From: Victivallales bacterium
GTDB taxonomy: Bacteria; Verrucomicrobiota; Lentisphaeria; Oligosphaerales; Oligosphaeraceae
Assembly (NCBI GenBank): GCA_900771165.1
Contig: CAAGMX010000423.1
Span: 1-7,340 of the forward strand
DNA: 7,340 bases
Direction: 5' to 3'
Shown in pieces: positions 1 to 5,742 of the stretch (position 1 is the stretch's first letter; every line of letters starts with the position of its first letter). The translations under genes were made by a program, and so were the position numbers. The notes under the pieces are model-generated. The model did not search any database, had not been told where the DNA came from, and saw nothing but the letters and a program-made list of their open reading frames with translations.

Positions 1-742
1 GCATCTTGTCGTCGCTGATGCTTTGCCATAGGGCGTCGGTGACGGGCTGATCCAGGGTGAAGCGCTTGCGGATTTGGAATTGCCCCAGCCCTTCGCCGTT
101 GGCCTGGTAGGAGAGGAGGGCGGACTGGAAGATGCGGGGGGTGTCCCCGGGGTTAGGGTCGGGGGGAATGTCCACGGGGACGGTGAGGGGAATCCCCATC
201 TCAATTTCCCGGGCAAACTGGTTGGAGAGCAGTTTCTGGCGGTCCAATTTCTCCAGCGAGATGGACTGGATGGTCACCTGGGTATCCGGTTCCGTGGCCA
301 GGTCCAGGCGCATCCTGACAATCTTCCTGGCTTCCTTCCACTTGCGGAAGGACTGGTCCTTTGCCGCCCCCGCCAGGTCCAGGAGGAATTCGTGGGGGTG
401 CCCGTCGCAGAGGATGGGGGGCAGGGTGAATTTCTTGTCCTCGGCGAAATCGGGCTCCTGGTCGGTGCCGAAGAAGAAGAACCCGACGTTCTGCTTGGGG
501 CCCGTGGCGGTGTAGACAATCCGCAGGCATCCCAGGTCTCCCGGCGTGAAGTCCAGGGGTTCCCCCTTCAGTTGGGAGTAGGGCCCCGTGGTCTCCAGGA
601 GAAGCCCCTGGGGAGTGAAGGAGACATTCAGGTTCTTGCCCTGGGTCCAGGGACCCTGGGCTTTCTGGAAGTCCCACTCCTGGGCGAACAACCCCAGGGC
701 AAAGAGACAGAGGAGAAGGAGGAGTTGGCGTTGTCTTTTCAT
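1..742 (-). CDS. Exported protein of unknown function, probable beta-sandwich (partial, C-terminus beyond the window)
   Basis: The frame is open from an ATG at 742-740 to the window edge, giving 247 residues with no stop. Residues 1-20 form a signal peptide: basic start (MKRQRQ), a leucine-rich core, and likely cleavage after LFA with the mature chain starting QEWDF. C12 does not sit in a good lipobox, so a lipoprotein is unlikely. Residues 21-165 alternate short strands and turns. A D-G-H-P-H-E-F-x-L-D-L stretch (113-123), W135, an R-x-x-R-M-R-L-D-L strand (140-148) and T-I-Q-S-I-S-L (157-163) resemble carbohydrate-binding-like sandwich domains common in secreted proteins of Lentisphaerae and related bacteria. 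From about residue 203 a second domain seems to start, with R-K-R-F-T-L (225-230) and SDDK near the edge, similar to jelly-roll openings of some glycosidases. The start follows a pyrimidine-rich leader with no Shine-Dalgarno sequence. The reading frame and export are well supported; the fold is inference and no function can be assigned. Confidence 0.82.
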   Translation of the reverse strand, partial: MKRQRQLLLLLCLFALGLFAQEWDFQKAQGPWTQGKNLNVSFTPQGLLLETTGPYSQLKGEPLDFTPGDLGCLRIVYTATGPKQNVGFFFFGTDQEPDFAEDKKFTLPPILCDGHPHEFLLDLAGAAKDQSFRKWKEARKIVRMRLDLATEPDTQVTIQSISLEKLDRQKLLSNQFAREIEMGIPLTVPVDIPPDPNPGDTPRIFQSALLSYQANGEGLGQFQIRKRFTLDQPVTDALWQSISDDKM

Positions 743-868
743 GACGAGAAAGAAGGAAAGGTGTGAGGAGAAGAGGGGGAGAAGTGTCACATCTTGACTT
801 TTTTCGCTTCCAGTGCCAATATAGCCCCTTCCCCTGCGCACGAAGGAAGCACCGCGGCCGCTGGACAG

Positions 869-890
869 GCCGGGCGCGGAAACGCCCGGC
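869..890. other. Perfect 8-bp GC hairpin with a 6-base loop
   Basis: GCCGGGCG at 869-876 is exactly complementary to CGCCCGGC at 883-890, with the loop CGGAAA between them. It has no T-run on either side, so it is not a standard intrinsic terminator in either direction. It sits about midway between two divergent genes, 180 bases before purC. It could be a structure in a long purC leader, an intergenic repeat, or chance in GC-rich DNA. The pairing is directly visible; the role is unknown. Confidence 0.5.
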
Positions 891-1030
891 GGGGCATGGG
901 CCTGCCTTCCGCGTTCTCCGTGTGCGGCGGCTCCCCTTCCGGCCCGAGCGCCGCAAAATCCTTCCCAGGGGATAAAGTACGGGTTTTCCGGTCATTTCCC
1001 CCTTTGGGCGTTGACCGATTTACGGTTGAA

Positions 1031-1054
1031 CCCCTTCCCCTCCCTTTCCTTTCC
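1031..1054 (+). promoter_or_regulatory. 24-base pure pyrimidine tract in the purC leader
   Basis: Twenty-four consecutive C/T bases end 13 bases before the purC ATG at 1068. No Shine-Dalgarno-like GGAGG precedes that ATG, so this tract occupies the position where ribosome binding must happen. Pyrimidine-rich leaders can be bound by ribosomal protein S1 in SD-independent initiation; applying that here is inference. Confidence 0.35.
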
Positions 1055-1067
1055 GTCCGTCAGTGCC

Positions 1068-1958
1068 ATGAACTACGACAAGAACGGCGCCCTTCTGGGC
1101 ACCTCCATTCCCGAGATATCCGCCCCCAAGTCTGGAAAGGTCCGTGACGTCTACGACCTTGGGGACTCCATCCTTTTCGTTGCCACCGATCGCATCAGCG
1201 CCTTTGACTGCATCATGCCCAACGGCATTCCGGGGAAGGGGCGTGTGCTGACCCAGGTGAGCCTGAACTGGTTCTCCCTGCTGAAGGGCATCCGCAACCA
1301 CCTGATTACCGCCGATGTGACCCAGTATCCCCAGGTGCTCCAAAAGTACGCCAAGGATCTGGAGGGACGCTCCATGATCGTCCGGAAGCTGAAGATGCTC
1401 CCCGTGGAATGCATCGTCCGCGGCTATCTCACCGGCTCCGGCTACGACAGCTACCGGAAGTGCGGCAAGGTCTGCGGCATCCCCCTCCGGGAAGGCTACG
1501 TGAACGCCGACCGCCTGGACACCCCCATCTTCACCCCCACCACCAAAGCGGAGGAAGGACACGACATGCCCATCTCCCTGGAGGAACTGAAGGGAGTCAT
1601 CGGCGCCGAAATGGCGGAAAAACTCCAGAAGGCCTCCCTGGACCTCTATCTCCAGGCCGCCGACTACGCCCGCGCCAGAGGCATCATCATCGCCGATACC
1701 AAATTCGAGTTCGGGGTGGACGAGGAGGGGGAACTGGTGCTGGCCGATGAAGTCCTCACCCCCGACTCCAGCCGCTTCTGGCCCCAGGAGTCCTACCAGC
1801 CCGGCAAGAATCCCCCCAGCCTGGACAAGCAGTTTGTCCGGGACTACCTGGATTCCATCCACTTCAATCACCAGCCCCCCGCCCCCGAACTCCCCCCGGA
1901 AATCGTGGCCAAAACCGCAGAAAAGTACGAGAGCGCTCTGGCTAAGCTGAAGGCGTGA
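1068..1958 (+). CDS. purC: Phosphoribosylaminoimidazole-succinocarboxamide (SAICAR) synthase
   Basis: This cytoplasmic ligase joins CAIR and aspartate with ATP to give SAICAR in de novo purine synthesis. The 296-residue protein has the family motifs in order: GKVRDVYD (23-30, nucleotide-binding start), VATDRISAFD (38-47), VECIVRGYLTGSG (113-125), FTPTTKAEEGHD (155-166), ADTKFEFG (209-216) and ADEVLTPDSSRFWP (226-239). The length fits the longer (about 300 residue) PurC form rather than the 237-residue E. coli form. The ATG at 1068 is preferred: an in-frame TTG at 1011 would add 19 residues (beginning MTDLRLNPFP) with no family resemblance, encoded partly by the pyrimidine tract. No SD precedes the start. 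The next gene, purB, encodes an enzyme that uses SAICAR, after a 66-base gap that has its own promoter-like box. No active-site losses were seen. Confidence 0.97.
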   Translation: MNYDKNGALLGTSIPEISAPKSGKVRDVYDLGDSILFVATDRISAFDCIMPNGIPGKGRVLTQVSLNWFSLLKGIRNHLITADVTQYPQVLQKYAKDLEGRSMIVRKLKMLPVECIVRGYLTGSGYDSYRKCGKVCGIPLREGYVNADRLDTPIFTPTTKAEEGHDMPISLEELKGVIGAEMAEKLQKASLDLYLQAADYARARGIIIADTKFEFGVDEEGELVLADEVLTPDSSRFWPQESYQPGKNPPSLDKQFVRDYLDSIHFNHQPPAPELPPEIVAKTAEKYESALAKLKA

Positions 1959-1992
1959 GCCATAAGAGAGTAGGCGCTGTTTTCTGTAACTT

Positions 1993-2005
1993 CTTGATAA
2001 TCAAG
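1993..2005. promoter_or_regulatory. 13-base palindrome upstream of purB
   Basis: CTTGAT-A-ATCAAG is a perfect inverted repeat centred on 1999. It ends four bases before the purB TATAAT box, about where the promoter spacer and -35 region would lie, so it is well placed for a repressor or activator. It could also fold as a weak 4-bp hairpin, but no T-run follows, so it does not look like a purC terminator. It is unlike the E. coli PurR operator. Its regulatory role is inference. Confidence 0.4.
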
Positions 2006-2009
2006 CATT

Positions 2010-2015
2010 TATAAT
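2010..2015 (+). promoter_or_regulatory. Perfect TATAAT -10 box just before purB
   Basis: TATAAT lies nine bases before the purB ATG at 2025, in the most AT-rich stretch of an otherwise GC-rich window. Transcription starting 6-9 bases after the box would begin at about 2022-2025, giving a leaderless or nearly leaderless purB mRNA. There is no SD sequence before this ATG. No good -35 hexamer lies 16-18 bases upstream; TTGATA (1994-1999) is a 5/6 match but only 10 bases away. A regulator bound at the adjacent palindrome might compensate. Confidence 0.5.
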
Positions 2016-2024
2016 ACGTTCCCT

Positions 2025-3461
2025 ATGAGCGGCCACGACACCTTCCAAAGTCCCTTCTCCACCCGGTATGCCAGCCGGGAGATGCAGCGCATCTTTTCCG
2101 AGCAGCACAAGTTCTCCACCTGGCGGAAGCTGTGGATTGCCTTGGCGGAGGCGGAGCAGTCCTTGGGTCTGGCGATCACGGATGCCCAGCTGGAGGAGAT
2201 GCGCGCCCACGTGGAGGACATCAACTTTGAGGTGGCGGAGGCCCGGGAGAAGGTGGTGCGCCACGATGTGATGAGCCATGTGTATGCCTACGGGCAACAG
2301 TGTCCCCTGGCCAAAGGGATCATCCATCTGGGGGCCACCTCCTGCTACGTGGGGGACAATACTGACATCATCCTCCTCCGGGAAGCCCTTTCCCTGCTCC
2401 GGGGCAAGCTGGTCACCGTGGTGGGGAATCTGGCGGAGTTCGCTCGCAGCTACGGGGATCTCCCCACCCTGGCCTTCACCCACTTCCAGCCCGCCCAGCC
2501 CACCACCGTGGGGAAGCGGGCCACCCTCTGGATCCAGGATCTCCTCTCCGATGTGGAGGATCTGGACTACGTGGCCCAGGGGCTCCGGCTCCTGGGAAGC
2601 AAAGGCACCACCGGAACCCAGGCCAGCTTCCTGGAGCTCTTCGGGGGAGACCACGCCAAGTGCCGTCGTCTGGATGCCGCCATTGCCGAGAAGATGGGCT
2701 TCTCCGGGTGCTATTCCGTCTCCGGCCAGACCTACTCCCGGAAGGTGGATGCCCGGGTGCTGGCGGTGCTTTCCGGCATTGCCCAAAGCGCCACGAAGTT
2801 CTCCAACGACATCCGGCTGCTCCAGCACCTGAAGGAGGTGGAGGAGCCCTTCGAGAAGTCCCAGATCGGATCCTCCGCCATGGCCTACAAGCGGAATCCC
2901 ATGCGCAGCGAGCGCATGGCCTCCATCGCCCGCTTCGTCATCTGCAACTCCCTGAATCCCGCCATGACCGCCGCCACCCAGTGGTTTGAACGCACCCTGG
3001 ATGATTCCGCTAACAAGCGCATCGCCGTGGCGGAGTCCTTCCTGGCGGTGGATGGCATCCTGGATCTCTTCGCCAACGTCTCCCGGGGCCTGGTGGTCTA
3101 TCCCAAGGTCATCGCCCGGCGTCTGGCCGCCGAACTCCCCTTCATGGCCTCCGAGAACATCATGATGGACGGCGTGAAGGCGGGTGGCGACCGCCAGGAA
3201 CTCCACGAGGTCATCCGGGAGAATGCCCAGGCCGCCGCCGCCCACGTGAAGCTGGAGGGCGGAGAGAACGACCTGCTGGAGCGTCTGGCCAAGGATCCCC
3301 ATTTCGCCGGCATGAACCTGGATCTGGGAGAGACCCTACGTCCCGAGAAATATGTGGGGCGTGCTCCGGAGCAGGTGCGGGAGTACCTGGCGGAGGTGGT
3401 GGATCCCTTCCTCCAGGCCAATGCCGCCAGCGCCGTGGCGGGCAACGCCGTCCAGCTTTAG
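2025..3461 (+). CDS. purB: Adenylosuccinate lyase, clostridial/animal-type
   Basis: This cytoplasmic enzyme of the fumarase/aspartase superfamily cleaves SAICAR to AICAR and adenylosuccinate to AMP, releasing fumarate each time. The 478-residue protein shows SPFSTRYAS (9-17), TWRKLW (32-37), RHDVMSHVYAYG (79-90, with conserved histidines 80 and 85), IIHLGATSCYVGDNTD (99-114), FTHFQPAQPTTVGKR (151-165, His153 in the catalytic pair), GSKGTTGTQASF (191-202), the flexible-loop signature GSSAMAYKRNPMRSER (282-297, containing the catalytic serine) and QWFERTLDDSANKR (319-332). This set and the length match the human ADSL/clostridial branch rather than E. coli PurB. The start is the only plausible ATG, ahead of the conserved N-terminal motif. 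It has no SD and lies nine bases after a TATAAT box. PurC supplies one substrate; PurA, at the right edge, supplies the other. Confidence 0.97.
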   Translation: MSGHDTFQSPFSTRYASREMQRIFSEQHKFSTWRKLWIALAEAEQSLGLAITDAQLEEMRAHVEDINFEVAEAREKVVRHDVMSHVYAYGQQCPLAKGIIHLGATSCYVGDNTDIILLREALSLLRGKLVTVVGNLAEFARSYGDLPTLAFTHFQPAQPTTVGKRATLWIQDLLSDVEDLDYVAQGLRLLGSKGTTGTQASFLELFGGDHAKCRRLDAAIAEKMGFSGCYSVSGQTYSRKVDARVLAVLSGIAQSATKFSNDIRLLQHLKEVEEPFEKSQIGSSAMAYKRNPMRSERMASIARFVICNSLNPAMTAATQWFERTLDDSANKRIAVAESFLAVDGILDLFANVSRGLVVYPKVIARRLAAELPFMASENIMMDGVKAGGDRQELHEVIRENAQAAAAHVKLEGGENDLLERLAKDPHFAGMNLDLGETLRPEKYVGRAPEQVREYLAEVVDPFLQANAASAVAGNAVQL

Positions 3462-3470
3462 TCGAGAGTC

Positions 3471-3507
3471 CGGGGGATTTCCCCGTTCCTGTCCCCCCTG
3501 TTTTTTT
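3471..3507 (+). terminator. Possible intrinsic terminator or attenuator between purB and guaA
   Basis: GGGGGA (3472-3477) can pair with TCCCCC (3492-3497) across a 14-base loop, followed three bases later by seven T (3501-3507). The same G run can instead form a smaller hairpin, CGGGG (3471-3475) with CCCCG (3481-3485), which is not next to the T-run. The stem is short, so termination may be partial. Only 16 bases lie between the T-run and the guaA ribosome binding site, too little for a separate guaA promoter, so complete termination would leave guaA unexpressed. Confidence 0.35.
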
Positions 3508-3523
3508 GCCCCGTCCTCAGATT

Positions 3524-3529
3524 GGAGGA
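3524..3529 (+). promoter_or_regulatory. guaA ribosome binding site, potentially masked
   Basis: GGAGGA lies seven bases before the ATG at 3537, which fixes the guaA start. Five of its six bases (GAGGA, 3525-3529) are complementary to TCCTC at 3514-3518 across a six-base loop, so a small hairpin could cover the site. The site is clear; regulation by masking is inference. Confidence 0.75.
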
Positions 3530-3536
3530 AGCACCC

Positions 3537-5087
3537 ATGTCCGCCCATCAAGAAGAGACCATCCTGGTTCTGGATTTTGGCTCTCAGTACAGTCAGCTCA
3601 TTGCCCGGCGCATCCGGGAATGTCACGTTTTCAGCCAGGTGGTCCCCTGCAACTCCACGGCGGAGCAGCTGGCGGCCATGAAGCCCCGGGGGATCATCCT
3701 CTCCGGCGGCCCGGCCAGCGTCTACGAGGAGGGTGCTCCCCAGCTGGATTCCGCCATCCTGGAGATGGGGATCCCGGTGCTGGGCATCTGCTACGGCATG
3801 CAGATCCTGGTGAAGAACCTGGGAGGCACCGTCTCCCCCGCCCCGGAACGGGAATATGGCCGGGCCATTCTCCGCATCCAGAAGCCCAGCGAACTCTTCC
3901 GGGGCATGGATCCGGAGCAGGTGGTCTGGATGTCCCACGGGGACAAGGTGACCATGGAGCCCTCCTCCATTGAGACCCTGGCCGTCACCGACAACTGCGA
4001 GTTCGCCGCCTGCCAGCTGAAAGGCAAGGCCCTCTACGGCATCCAGTTCCATCCCGAGGTGGTCCACTCCCCCAACGGCATCCAGATCATCCGCAATTTC
4101 TGCCTGGAAATCTGCGGCTGCCACGGACTGTGGAACATGTCCTCCTTCATCGAGGACTCCGTGAAGCGCATCCGGGAGACCGTGGGGAAGGAACGGGTGA
4201 TCCTGGGACTCTCCGGCGGCGTGGATTCCAGCGTGGCCGCCGCCCTGATCCACAAGGCCATCGGCAGACAGCTGACCTGCATCTTCGTCAACAACGGCCT
4301 CCTCCGGAAGAACGAGGCGGAACGGGTCCAGGAACTCTTCGGACGAAACTTCCAGATGGATCTGCGCTACGTGGATGCCACGGACCGCTTCCTGGAGAAG
4401 CTGGACGGGGTGGAGGAGCCCGAGGCCAAGCGCCATGTCATCGGCAACGAGTTCGTCCAGGTCTTTGCGGACGCCGCCCGCAGCGTGGACGACGCCACCT
4501 TCCTGGCCCAGGGAACCACCTATCCCGACGTCATCGAGTCCATGCCCATCAACGGCAATCCGGCGGCCATGATCAAGAGCCACCACAATGTGGGCGGCCT
4601 TCCCAAGGATCTGAAGTTCAAGCTTCTGGAACCCCTCAACCAGCTCTTCAAGGATGAAGTGCGGGAGGTGGGCCGCACCCTGGGGCTGCCGGACGAGGTG
4701 ATTCTGCGCCAGCCCTTCCCGGGGCCCGGCCTGGGGGTCCGCCATCTGGGGGCCGTCAGCCGCCGCACCCTGGATCTCCTCCGGGAGGCGGATGCCATCT
4801 TCGTGGAGGAAGTGAAGAAGGCGGGCTTCTACTACAAGGTGTGGCAGGCCTTCTGCGTCTTCCTGCCTGTGCGCTCCGTGGGCGTCATGGGGGACCAGCG
4901 CACCTACGACTATGTGGTGGCCCTCCGGGTGGTGGAATCCCAGGACGGCATGACGGCAGACTGGGTGAATCTCCCCGACAGCCTGCTGCGCCGGGTCTCC
5001 AACCGCATCATCAACGAGGTGCGCGGCATCAATCGCGTGGTGCTGGACATCACCTCCAAACCCCCAAGCACCATCGAGTGGGAGTAG
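3537..5087 (+). CDS. guaA: GMP synthase (glutamine-hydrolysing)
   Basis: GuaA aminates XMP to GMP using ATP and glutamine, the last step of the guanine branch, in the cytoplasm. The 516-residue protein (E. coli 525) has a class I glutamine amidotransferase domain at about 8-195, with LDFGSQYSQLIARR (12-25), nucleophile Cys85 in GICYGMQ (83-89) and His172/Glu174 in FHPEV. The ATP pyrophosphatase domain follows, with P-loop LSGGVDSS (225-232), QGTTYPDVIES (325-335) and KSHHNVGGLP (347-356). The C-terminal dimerisation domain includes RQPFPGPGLG (391-400), GVMGDQRTYDYV (449-460) and the invariant tail ITSKPPSTIEWE. All catalytic residues are present. The ATG at 3537 is set by the SD; an in-frame TTG at 3522 overlaps that SD and is unlikely. 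hisH follows nine bases after the stop, so the two are probably translated from one mRNA. guaB, which supplies XMP, is not in the window. Confidence 0.98.
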   Translation: MSAHQEETILVLDFGSQYSQLIARRIRECHVFSQVVPCNSTAEQLAAMKPRGIILSGGPASVYEEGAPQLDSAILEMGIPVLGICYGMQILVKNLGGTVSPAPEREYGRAILRIQKPSELFRGMDPEQVVWMSHGDKVTMEPSSIETLAVTDNCEFAACQLKGKALYGIQFHPEVVHSPNGIQIIRNFCLEICGCHGLWNMSSFIEDSVKRIRETVGKERVILGLSGGVDSSVAAALIHKAIGRQLTCIFVNNGLLRKNEAERVQELFGRNFQMDLRYVDATDRFLEKLDGVEEPEAKRHVIGNEFVQVFADAARSVDDATFLAQGTTYPDVIESMPINGNPAAMIKSHHNVGGLPKDLKFKLLEPLNQLFKDEVREVGRTLGLPDEVILRQPFPGPGLGVRHLGAVSRRTLDLLREADAIFVEEVKKAGFYYKVWQAFCVFLPVRSVGVMGDQRTYDYVVALRVVESQDGMTADWVNLPDSLLRRVSNRIINEVRGINRVVLDITSKPPSTIEWE

Positions 5088-5096
5088 AGACCGCCC

Positions 5097-5738
5097 ATGG
5101 GACCCGTCACGATTCTTGACTACGGCGCCGGAAACCTCACCAGCGTGCGCCTGGCCTGCCAGCGCTTCGGGGTGGAACCCCGCATGGCCACCTGCGCCGC
5201 CGAAGCCCTGGGGGAGGGCGCCCTGATCTTCCCCGGGGATGGTTCCGCCAAAAGCGCCATGGCCGCCGTGAAGGCCCGGGGATACGACACCCTCCTCCGG
5301 AAGGCCTGGGAAGCCGGACGCCCCATCCTGGGAATCTGCATCGGCATGCAGCTCCTCTTCGACTGGAGCGACGAGGACGGAGGCGTCCCGGCCCTGGGCA
5401 TGCTTCCCGGGAGGGTGCGCCGCTTCTCCTTCCCCCAGGATCCCACCCTGAAGATCCCGGAAATGGGATGGAATGCGGTGCATTTCCACCAGGAGAGCCA
5501 CCCTGTCTTCCGGGGCATCCCCCAGGACACCCCCTTCTACTTCGTCCACTCGTACTACTGCGATCCGGCGGCGGAGGGACTCCGCCTGGGCACCACCGAA
5601 TACGGCGGCACCCATTTCTGCTCCGTGGCGGGCCGCGACTCCCTGGTGGCCACCCAATTCCACCCGGAACGCTCCGGGGAATGGGGACTGGCTCTCTTCC
5701 GGAATTTCCTGGAATGGAACGGCGAGGAGGAGGGATAA
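5097..5738 (+). CDS. hisH: Imidazole glycerol phosphate synthase, glutaminase subunit
   Basis: HisH hydrolyses glutamine and passes ammonia to HisF, which makes IGP for histidine and AICAR for purines. The 213-residue protein has ILDYGAGNLTSV (6-17), nucleophile Cys81 in GICIGMQLLF (79-88), KIPEMGWN (119-126), YFVHSYY (148-154) and His189/Glu191 in QFHPERSG (187-194), the full Cys-His-Glu triad. The oxyanion-strand motif, usually PGVG, reads PGDG here (46-49), an acidic residue at a normally small hydrophobic position. The residue after the triad glutamate is Arg192, where Thermotoga HisH has Lys181 bonded to HisF Asp98; this is a conservative change. The start is nine bases after the guaA stop with only a weak GGAG (5081-5084), which suggests coupling to guaA translation. 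The gene ends four bases before hisF, as expected for subunits of one complex. Confidence 0.96.
   Translation: MGPVTILDYGAGNLTSVRLACQRFGVEPRMATCAAEALGEGALIFPGDGSAKSAMAAVKARGYDTLLRKAWEAGRPILGICIGMQLLFDWSDEDGGVPALGMLPGRVRRFSFPQDPTLKIPEMGWNAVHFHQESHPVFRGIPQDTPFYFVHSYYCDPAAEGLRLGTTEYGGTHFCSVAGRDSLVATQFHPERSGEWGLALFRNFLEWNGEEEG
5729..5733 (+). promoter_or_regulatory. hisF ribosome binding site inside the hisH 3' end
   Basis: GGAGG, within a longer GAGGAGGAGGG purine run, lies nine bases before the ATG at 5743 and overlaps the last hisH codons. It supports this hisF start and suggests coupled translation of the two IGP synthase subunits. Confidence 0.75.
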
Positions 5739-5742
5739 CCCC

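Larger units (their letters stand above)
743..1067. other. Divergent intergenic region between the exported-protein gene and purC
   Basis: These 325 bases separate two gene starts and must carry both promoters, but no convincing -35/-10 pair is visible. Weak candidates are TTGGCA on the minus strand (819-814) 17 bases before CAAGAT (796-791), TTGACT (794-799) 17 bases before CAATAT (817-822) on the plus strand, and an isolated TTGACC (1011-1016) with no -10 box behind it. The middle holds a perfect GC-rich hairpin (869-890) and a second possible stem, GCGGCG (924-929) with CGCCGC (949-954). Both gene-proximal edges are pyrimidine-rich in the sense of the gene they precede. No known purine riboswitch core was recognised. 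Short open frames here are low-complexity, Arg/Pro-rich and look non-coding. Confidence 0.7.

Noticed and set aside
1011..1016. TTGACC as a purC -35 box
   Set aside because: No acceptable -10 hexamer lies 15-19 bases downstream, where the sequence is C/T only.
1011..1067. In-frame TTG start that would extend PurC by 19 residues
   Set aside because: The added residues have no PurC resemblance and are encoded largely by a pyrimidine tract; the ATG at 1068 gives the normal N-terminus.
743..1067. Purine, PRPP or other known riboswitch upstream of purC
   Set aside because: No conserved aptamer core could be recognised by eye; a covariance-model search would be decisive.
763..1147. Small plus-strand and minus-strand open frames in the divergent intergenic region
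   Set aside because: Arg/Pro-rich, no SD, no motifs, and they run into neighbouring genes in the wrong frame.
2001..3302. Long minus-strand open frame opposite purB
   Set aside because: It mirrors the purB codon phase, has low-complexity composition, and purB itself is unambiguous.
3522..3536. TTG start five codons upstream of the guaA ATG
   Set aside because: The TTG overlaps the GGAGGA ribosome binding site that is well spaced for the ATG at 3537.
5473..5742. Upstream extension of the hisF frame suggesting a longer fusion protein
   Set aside because: This stretch is the hisH gene read in another frame; its translation is Pro/Arg/Ser-rich and HisF homology begins at the ATG at 5743, which has its own SD.
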